A stretch of DNA of 10,540 bases, from assembly GCA_007116755.1 (NCBI GenBank), contig SKHU01000163.1, forward strand, positions 1-10,540, written 5' to 3'. Position 1 is the stretch's first letter. Each line of letters begins with the position of its first letter. The notes beneath the pieces were generated by a model. That model had not been told where the DNA came from and searched no databases. It saw nothing but the letters and a program-made list of their open reading frames with translations. This document shows, piece after piece, positions 6,184 to 10,540 of the stretch. The DNA is from Alphaproteobacteria bacterium (lineage in GTDB: Bacteria; Pseudomonadota; Alphaproteobacteria; Micavibrionales; CSBR16-224). The position numbers and the translations under genes were made by a program.

Positions 6184-7074
6184 AACAGCAAATTCCGGCA
6201 GTTGTCTTTTTTCCTGCCCTCCGGCATTTCGGAGGAGACTGCGGCGTTTTATCTTGATCTGTTCGAGGATATAGCGCACAGCGTGTTTCTGCACGATGTC
6301 GGCGGGCGGCAGCGCATTGAAATGCTATTTTACGGCGGCACGCCGCCCGAAACGGCGGAAATTCTGAAACGTTTGCACAATTGCGGGTTGACGCAGATGA
6401 GGGAGGCAGATTTCACCGTTGAAGACGTGCCGGATAAAAACTGGCTGGTGCATGTCTATGACGAATTGCCGCCGTTTCAAATCGGCCGTTTTTTCATTTA
6501 CGGACACCATTATACGGGAGAAATTCCGCGCGGCTGTTTTCCGGTCCAGATTCATGCGGCCGAAGCTTTCGGATCGGGCGAGCATGAAACAACGCAAGGC
6601 TGTCTTTTGGCCATGCAGGATATGGCGGAGAAAGAACGCGGCATTGCCCGTATTCTTGATATGGGCTGCGGGTCGGGCGTTCTTGCGCTGGCGGCGGCCT
6701 GTCTGTGGCCTGAGGCGCAGATTACGGCAACGGATATCGATCCTGCAGCGGTGGCCGCAGTGGAAAATCATGCGGCGATCAACGGTTTTCAGTATCGTAT
6801 TTCCTGCGGTGCGGGAGACGGATACCGCGCACCGGAGGCACAGAAAAACGCGCCTTACGATCTGGTTTTGGCCAATCTTTTATCCGGTCTTTTGATTGAT
6901 ATGGCACCGCAACTGGCTGATGCGCTCAAGCCCGAAGGTTACGCCGTGCTTGCCGGATTGCTGCAACGGCAGAAAGATACGGTGCTGGCTGTGCATGAAA
7001 AACACGGTTTGACCCTGCATACCGCATATGAAAGCGGCGGCTGGGCAATCCTGATTTTGAAAAAAGATGCTTAA
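6175..7074 (+). CDS. prmA: Ribosomal protein L11 methyltransferase
   Basis: PrmA trimethylates ribosomal protein L11 using S-adenosylmethionine. The 299-residue protein has the expected two-part layout: an N-terminal substrate-recognition domain (about 1-100), then a class I methyltransferase domain. Landmarks are FGSGEHETT (132-140), which replaces the enterobacterial FGTGTHPTT and is the form I associate with alphaproteobacteria. After it come the SAM motif ILDMGCGSGVLALAA (160-174), the acidic ATDIDP (185-190) that binds the ribose, and the ANLLSGLL loop (233-240), which corresponds to the NxLxxxL catalytic region. The start at 6175 has AGGA 7 bases upstream. It is divergent from the thiolase gene across 73 bases and ends 3 bases from the convergent pentapeptide-protein stop. 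All core motifs are intact and the identification is secure; L11 as target is taken from the family. Confidence 0.93.
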   Translation: MGENSKFRQLSFFLPSGISEETAAFYLDLFEDIAHSVFLHDVGGRQRIEMLFYGGTPPETAEILKRLHNCGLTQMREADFTVEDVPDKNWLVHVYDELPPFQIGRFFIYGHHYTGEIPRGCFPVQIHAAEAFGSGEHETTQGCLLAMQDMAEKERGIARILDMGCGSGVLALAAACLWPEAQITATDIDPAAVAAVENHAAINGFQYRISCGAGDGYRAPEAQKNAPYDLVLANLLSGLLIDMAPQLADALKPEGYAVLAGLLQRQKDTVLAVHEKHGLTLHTAYESGGWAILILKKDA

Positions 7075-7077
7075 ATC

Positions 7078-8361
7078 CTAAAGTGATTGCGGGATTTCTA
7101 TGCCGGGGTCAAAAACGGCATCCGAGGTCTGTGTATTGTTCCAGACAACGCCGGTTAAATCCGCGCCGCGCAGATCGGCACCGCGCAGATCGCAATCCGT
7201 CAGATCGGCGAAAGAGAGGTCGGCTCCCGTCAGTACCGCTTCCCGCAGCGAAGCGCCGGTCAGATCGGCATAGCGCAGCCACGCGCCCTCAAGACGGCAG
7301 GGTGTGTGTTTTTCAACCCCGTCTTTTTGAAAGGCAAGAAAATTAAGCCGCGCCTGTCTGAGATCGGCGCGGTTTAAAACCGCACCGTTCAGGCTGCTGG
7401 CGCGCAGGTCAATGCGCCGCATATCGCATTTGCGGAAATCCGAGCCGTCCAGCACGGCGCTTTGCACCTCCGCTCCGGCAAAAACGACGCCGGCAAAGAC
7501 GGTATTGACGGCTTTGATGGCCGTCAGGCGCAGACCGGATACGCTGCCGATTTTGCGCATGTCGTAATCGGTCAGGTCAAGCCGTTTGCCGTTGCGGCCG
7601 GCCGAGGCCACCCATTCGGTATGGCGCAGCAGCATCTCGTCCAGAGTCAGTTCTACCTCGCCGAAATCATGTCCGGCCAAAGCATCGGTCAGCGCACCGG
7701 TCAGATCGGCATCTTTGATATCCGCGTTTTCAATTTCCGCATCGATCAAAATCGCACCTTTCAGACTGGCGGCGCGCAGATCGGTTTTTTCCATTTTTGA
7801 ACCGGTAAGGTCGGTGCCGTCAAGATTGGCGTTTTGCAGCTTTGCTCCGGATAAATCCGCACCGGACAGATTGGCATCGCCGAAATCCGCCTGTGTGGCA
7901 TGTGCATTTTGCAGGCTGGCACCGGACAGATCGCTTCCGGCCAGAATAACATGGCCGCTGCTGCCCGAATCGCGGTATATACTGCTGCCGTCGCCGGATT
8001 CCCGTTGTTGATGGCGGATGATCGAGGCACCTTCACGCAGATCGGCACCGTCCAGAATTGCGCCGCGCAAATCTGCCTGCGCAATATCCGCTCCTCTGAG
8101 ATCGGCGCGCGACAGATTCGTATGGTGCAGCTTTGCCCCTGTCATGTCGCAGCCGAACAATGTTGCGCTGATGAAGACCGCATCGGTAAAATCGCAATTG
8201 CGCAGAATGCAGCCGGTAAAATCCGACTGGCTCAGACGCGCTTCGACGAAAGACAGGCCGGTCAGGTCGCGGTCGCGGATCACGGCGCGCGCACCGCCGG
8301 GGCGGCCGTCCATAAACATGCCGTGTTTTTTGATGATCTCGTTCAGCTCGCGCTGGAGCAT
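7078..8361 (-). CDS. Pentapeptide-repeat protein with two repeat blocks
   Basis: This protein of about 427 residues consists mainly of A(D/N)LxG-type pentapeptide repeats, which fold into a right-handed quadrilateral beta-helix. Its function is unknown; families with this fold include DNA-gyrase-protecting proteins and many scaffolds. A short charged N-terminus (1-30) leads into block 1 (about 32-110 and 140-224). Block 1 is broken by a Ser/Gly-rich loop with few repeats (about 111-139, containing ESGDGSSIYRDSGSSG). A non-repeat linker (about 225-268, with LRHTEWVASAGRNGKRLDL) joins it to block 2 (about 275-340 and 354-405), and a short non-repeat tail follows. There is no signal peptide or membrane segment, so it is probably cytoplasmic. 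The open frame extends to 8601 but overlaps grxC there. The ATG at 8361 is my choice; a GTG at 8379 (six more residues) is possible, as neither has an ideal ribosome site. It follows grxC by 55 bases and is likely co-transcribed. Confidence 0.85.
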   Translation of the reverse strand: MLQRELNEIIKKHGMFMDGRPGGARAVIRDRDLTGLSFVEARLSQSDFTGCILRNCDFTDAVFISATLFGCDMTGAKLHHTNLSRADLRGADIAQADLRGAILDGADLREGASIIRHQQRESGDGSSIYRDSGSSGHVILAGSDLSGASLQNAHATQADFGDANLSGADLSGAKLQNANLDGTDLTGSKMEKTDLRAASLKGAILIDAEIENADIKDADLTGALTDALAGHDFGEVELTLDEMLLRHTEWVASAGRNGKRLDLTDYDMRKIGSVSGLRLTAIKAVNTVFAGVVFAGAEVQSAVLDGSDFRKCDMRRIDLRASSLNGAVLNRADLRQARLNFLAFQKDGVEKHTPCRLEGAWLRYADLTGASLREAVLTGADLSFADLTDCDLRGADLRGADLTGVVWNNTQTSDAVFDPGIEIPQSL

Positions 8362-8416
8362 TTTTTCAAAATTGCTCACCTTAAAAACAGCCTTTGATAT
8401 ATCGTTGCGGTTGAAA

Positions 8417-8719
8417 TCAGGAGGCGGCCGGTCCTTTGCGATCCGGTGTCTTCTGTTTACTGCCGCCGGAGAGCAGAGCGTCCAGTTCGCCTTTCTCCTC
8501 CAGCTTGTATAAATCATCGCAGCCGCCGATAGCCTTGCCGTCAATAAAAATTTGCGGCACGGTACGGGCACCCGGGTTGCGTTTTTGCATCTCCGCGGCA
8601 AGCCCGGGGTCGCTGTCGATCATATATTCGGTATAATCCGCCCCTTTAAGATCAAGAAGATTTTTGGCCTTGACGCAATACGGGCAGATTTTTTTGCTGT
8701 AAATCTCGATTTTTGCCAT
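8417..8719 (-). CDS. grxC: Glutaredoxin, dithiol GrxC type
   Basis: This 100-residue glutaredoxin reduces disulfides and glutathione mixed disulfides in the cytoplasm with electrons from glutathione. The active site is CPYC (Cys12-Cys15). The cis-proline loop is RTVPQIFI (52-59, with Pro55), and the glutathione-binding IGGCDD is at 64-69. It aligns with E. coli Grx3 (about 83 aa), which it exceeds by a polar tail, SGGSKQKTPDRKGPAAS (84-100), with no obvious function. The start at 8719 follows AAGGAG about 10 bases upstream. The pentapeptide-repeat gene lies directly downstream, and bolA/grxD diverge on the other side, so three redox-related genes sit within about 1 kb. The family and dithiol type are certain. 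Confidence 0.95.
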   Translation of the reverse strand: MAKIEIYSKKICPYCVKAKNLLDLKGADYTEYMIDSDPGLAAEMQKRNPGARTVPQIFIDGKAIGGCDDLYKLEEKGELDALLSGGSKQKTPDRKGPAAS

Positions 8720-8769
8720 GATATGGGGGCTCCTTTTTTAAAAACGGAAGCGGCGTACAACTTAAAAGA

Positions 8770-8775
8770 AGTATA
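8770..8775 (-). promoter_or_regulatory. Possible -10 element for grxC
   Basis: The minus strand reads TATACT, matching consensus at 5 of 6 positions, with a start near 8763 and a leader of about 44 bases before grxC. The -35 position 17 bases upstream is T-rich but poor (TTTTCT). Confidence 0.35.
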
Positions 8776-8837
8776 GCCTATCGGCTCAAGAGAGAAAAAG
8801 GCTAAAAATTAAAAATATGGACGCAAAAACAAATCAA

Positions 8838-8850
8838 CGTTACAATAACG
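8838..8850. repeat. Small inverted repeat upstream of bolA
   Basis: CGTTA, a 3-base spacer CAA, then TAACG make a perfect 5-base inverted repeat in the grxC/bolA divergent region. It could be an operator half-site pair or a hairpin, or chance in A/T-rich DNA. Confidence 0.3.
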
Positions 8851-8870
8851 GCAACCAGACAGCAGGGGGG

Positions 8871-8898
8871 GCGCTTTTTAAGCGCGGCTTTTTAAAGC
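8871..8898 (+). terminator. Two abutting inverted repeats with a T-run, terminator-like
   Basis: GCGCTT-TTT-AAGCGC (8871-8885) is a perfect 6-base stem, and it is followed by GGCTTTTT, as in an intrinsic terminator on the plus strand. GCTTT-TT-AAAGC (8887-8898) is a second perfect inverted repeat that uses the same T-run. A run of seven G (8865-8871) leads into the first stem. No annotated plus-strand gene ends here, because grxC reads away on the other strand. So the element would have to end a short unrecognised transcript or act in a bolA leader, or serve as a protein-binding site. Confidence 0.35.
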
Positions 8899-8899
8899 T

Positions 8900-8905
8900 T
8901 ATAAT
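8900..8905 (+). promoter_or_regulatory. Possible -10 element for the bolA operon
   Basis: TATAAT is a perfect -10 match, 28 bases before the bolA ATG at 8934. The -35 region falls inside the inverted repeats at 8871-8898 and has no good hexamer (TTTAAG at 17-base spacing). Confidence 0.4.
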
Positions 8906-8933
8906 AAAACTAAAATTATGCGGTAAATACGAT

Positions 8934-9167
8934 ATGGCGATGGATGCGGTCAGTCTTGAGACGATGATACGGGAAGCAATTCCCGATGCCGATGTGCGGA
9001 TCGAGGATTTGCGCGGTGACGGTGACCATTATGCAGCTTATGTCGTGTCCCCGTCTTTTGCAGGTCTGTCGCGCGTCCAGCAGCACCAGATGGTGTACAG
9101 GGCGCTGAAAGGCAAAATGGGCAATGAATTACATGCGCTGGCGCTGCATACCTCGGCGCCGGAATAG
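8934..9167 (+). CDS. bolA: BolA/IbaG family protein
   Basis: This 77-residue BolA-family protein most likely works with the monothiol glutaredoxin encoded next to it, forming a [2Fe-2S]-bridged complex used in Fe-S cluster transfer or iron sensing. The single KH-like domain is complete: SLETMIREAIPDADVRIEDL (7-26), the YVVSPSFAGLSRVQQHQMVY stretch (36-55) with the family signature RVQxHQ (47-52) and His51, and the ELHALALHT end with His67, a candidate cluster ligand. The frame stays open upstream to an ATG at 8817, but that would add 39 atypical residues across A/T-rich DNA with inverted repeats. I therefore chose 8934; the ATG at 8940 is also possible, since the ribosome site (GGTAA) is weak. 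grxD follows after 20 bases, a very common pairing in bacteria, which strongly supports the call. Confidence 0.92.
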   Translation: MAMDAVSLETMIREAIPDADVRIEDLRGDGDHYAAYVVSPSFAGLSRVQQHQMVYRALKGKMGNELHALALHTSAPE

Positions 9168-9187
9168 GAAACGGAAGGAAAAAGAAA

Positions 9188-9517
9188 ATGAACAATGTTG
9201 TTTTTGACAGGATTCGCAGTGAAATCGGCAATAATGATGCCGTATTGTATATGAAGGGCACGGCCGCATTCCCGCAATGCGGTTTTTCCGCTGCTGTGGT
9301 GCAGATTCTGGAGCATCTTGGTGTTCAGTTCAAGGATATCAATGTTCTGGAAGAGCCGGAATTGCGCGAGGGCATCAAGGAATTTACCGATTGGCCGACC
9401 ATTCCGCAGCTTTACATCAAGGGCGAGTTTATCGGCGGTTGCGATATCGTCCGTGAAATGTTCCAAAGCGGTGAATTGCAGGGCTTGCTGCAGGAAAAAG
9501 GGCTTCTGGCCGCATAA
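9188..9517 (+). CDS. grxD: Monothiol glutaredoxin, CGFS type (Grx4)
   Basis: This 109-residue monothiol glutaredoxin binds a glutathione-ligated [2Fe-2S] cluster as a dimer, or with BolA, and passes clusters to target proteins in the cytoplasm. The signature CGFS is at 31-34, preceded by YMKGTAAFPQ (21-30) with the conserved Lys23 that contacts glutathione. WPTIPQLYI (69-77) gives the cis-proline loop, and FIGGCDIV (81-88) completes the glutathione site. Most relatives have KGTPxxPQCGFS; here the first Pro is Ala, a mild change. The length equals that of the family. An AAGGA ribosome site lies 8 bases before the ATG. It follows bolA by 20 bases and precedes the HAD gene by 45 bases without a visible terminator, so the three probably form one unit. 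Confidence 0.95.
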   Translation: MNNVVFDRIRSEIGNNDAVLYMKGTAAFPQCGFSAAVVQILEHLGVQFKDINVLEEPELREGIKEFTDWPTIPQLYIKGEFIGGCDIVREMFQSGELQGLLQEKGLLAA

Positions 9518-9562
9518 AAACTATAAACAACAACTAAAAAAACAGGACAGAGTTGACAATCA

Positions 9563-10504
9563 ATGACGGGAAATACACGTTTTTGTGACGGGCTGTATGA
9601 TCTGGTAGACAGCTATGACGGTTTTATTCTGGATCAATGGGGTGTGTTGCATGACGGCATCAAACCCTATGACGGCGTGCTGCATGCGCTGCGCCAGTTG
9701 AAAACTCACGGTAAACAGGTCGTGGTTTTGTCGAATTCGGGGAAGCGTGCAGAATATAATGCCGCGCGTCTGGCCGAGCTGGGCATCAAAAAAACCATGT
9801 ATCGTGCCGTTGTTTCCGCAGGCGAGGTCGCGTGGGAAGTGTTAAAGAACCGCCATGAGGGCAAATCTTTCCGCGATCTGCAGGGCAAAAACCGCTGTTT
9901 TCTGATTGCGCGCGGCAATGACCGCTCTCTGCTGGACGGGCTGGAGGATATCGAGCTTGTCGATGAGGTGCAGGATGCGGAGTTTATTCTGATTACCGGC
10001 ACGGATGCGCCGAAAAAGACGCTGGCCGATTATGAACCGCTGTTGCGCCGTGCGGCAACATCCCGCATTCCGCTTATTTGCGCCAATCCCGACGAGGTCA
10101 CGGTATTCGGACGCGAACGGGCGATGGGCCCCGGCGCGCTGGCCAAGAAATATCAGGAATTCGGCGGTGTCTCGCATATGATCGGCAAACCCTATGCGCC
10201 GGCTTTCCGGCATTGTATCAGCCTGTTTGACGGTGTGATTCCATCGCGCATGGTGGTGATCGGTGATTCGCTTTATCACGATGTCGCGGGCGCCAATGCG
10301 CTGGATATTGATGCGGTGTTCATTATGGGCGGGCTGCATGCCGCGGAATTCAAGGAAGACGTGAATGAAGAGGCTTGCCACCGCCATGTCGAACATCTGA
10401 TTCATCAATACAGTGCCCGTCCGCTTTGGGTGATGGATCATATGATCTGGCAAAGTCCGGAAGCCGCACGACTTGAAAAAATCCGTGAAATGTCCAACGA
10501 CTGA
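9563..10504 (+). CDS. Class IIA HAD-type hydrolase (TIGR01459-like)
   Basis: This 313-residue protein is a class IIA haloacid-dehalogenase-superfamily hydrolase of the NagD-like group, matching the alphaproteobacterial family TIGR01459. Its substrate is unknown. Motif I is LDQWGVLHDG (23-32) with nucleophile Asp24; the position two further on, where phosphatases carry a second Asp as general acid, is Trp26. Motif II is VLSNSG (55-60) with Ser57. The class IIA cap lies between about 85 and 200. Motif III is MIGKP with Lys209, and motif IV is GDSLYHD with Asp235 and Asp240. The Trp in motif I appears to be usual for this family as I recall it, so it is not a mutation, but it makes plain phosphatase activity uncertain. 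The ATG at 9563 is supported only by a loose GAG about 10 bases upstream. It probably shares a transcript with bolA-grxD. After the stop, AAGGA (10525-10529) may be the ribosome site of a gene that starts beyond the window. Confidence 0.88.
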   Translation: MTGNTRFCDGLYDLVDSYDGFILDQWGVLHDGIKPYDGVLHALRQLKTHGKQVVVLSNSGKRAEYNAARLAELGIKKTMYRAVVSAGEVAWEVLKNRHEGKSFRDLQGKNRCFLIARGNDRSLLDGLEDIELVDEVQDAEFILITGTDAPKKTLADYEPLLRRAATSRIPLICANPDEVTVFGRERAMGPGALAKKYQEFGGVSHMIGKPYAPAFRHCISLFDGVIPSRMVVIGDSLYHDVAGANALDIDAVFIMGGLHAAEFKEDVNEEACHRHVEHLIHQYSARPLWVMDHMIWQSPEAARLEKIREMSND

Positions 10505-10540
10505 TTCTCTCTTTTCTGTTTTTGAAGGAATAAACTGTTA

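Noticed and set aside
7140..8280. Many near-identical short DNA repeats (CAGATCGGC-like) suggesting a repeat array
   Set aside because: They stay in frame and encode the A(D/N)LxG pentapeptides, so they reflect the protein repeat. Units are about 15 bases with no constant spacer pattern, so this is not a CRISPR array.
8364..8601. N-terminal extension of the pentapeptide protein
   Set aside because: The extension overlaps grxC in another frame and has no repeats or plausible ribosome site; it is out-of-frame glutaredoxin sequence.
9552..9557. Perfect TTGACA before the HAD gene as a -35 element
   Set aside because: No -10-like hexamer lies 16-18 bases downstream, and that position is already inside the coding region.
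1..10540. Mobile element, phage defence island or other accessory system
   Set aside because: No transposase, integrase, toxin-antitoxin pair, restriction or nuclease gene, or flanking repeats were seen; the gene content is mostly housekeeping.

Overview
The window reads as ordinary chromosomal DNA of an alphaproteobacterium of moderate G+C. The support is a set of genes that are typical of that class or look alphaproteobacterial in detail: a membrane-anchored CycM-like cytochrome c, a PrmA with the GSGEHETT motif, a BolA/monothiol-glutaredoxin pair followed by a class IIA HAD hydrolase with a DxWGVxHDG motif, and a YibQ-type deacetylase. A more exact lineage is inference only; a Rhodospirillales- or Micavibrio-like group would fit. 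I see no insertion sequences, phage genes, CRISPR array, tRNA or rRNA. Thirteen protein genes fill the window densely and no gene-free stretch exceeds 300 bases.

Layout. Bases 1-2574 hold four genes on the minus strand: an uncharacterised secreted, probably outer-membrane beta-barrel protein, then gpt (purine salvage), an anchored cytochrome c, and thyA (dTMP synthesis, cut by the left edge). A compact divergent region (2575-2668) with interleaved promoter-like elements separates them from a plus-strand Rieske oxygenase alpha subunit (2669-3733) and a YibQ-type deacetylase (3871-4956). The deacetylase runs tail-to-tail into a minus-strand FadA-like thiolase (4959-6101), with only 2 bases between the stop codons. 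The thiolase is divergent from prmA (6175-7074), which in turn runs tail-to-tail, 3 bases apart, into a minus-strand pair: dithiol glutaredoxin grxC (8417-8719) followed by a large pentapeptide-repeat protein (7078-8361). After an A/T-rich divergent region with stacked inverted repeats (8720-8933), the plus strand carries bolA, grxD and a HAD hydrolase, probably one transcription unit.

Working together. Two redox/iron themes are clear. GrxC is a general dithiol glutaredoxin, and BolA with CGFS-type GrxD form the conserved Fe-S cluster-handling pair. gpt and thyA share nucleotide metabolism but are probably just neighbours. The Rieske oxygenase lacks a reductase here and the thiolase lacks a FadB partner, so both must rely on genes elsewhere. 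I found no convincing new multi-gene system. The items most worth a second look are the Rieske enzyme with Glu at the electron-bridge position, the unknown barrel protein divergent from it, the two-block pentapeptide protein, the HAD enzyme lacking the second motif I Asp, and the structured region upstream of bolA.
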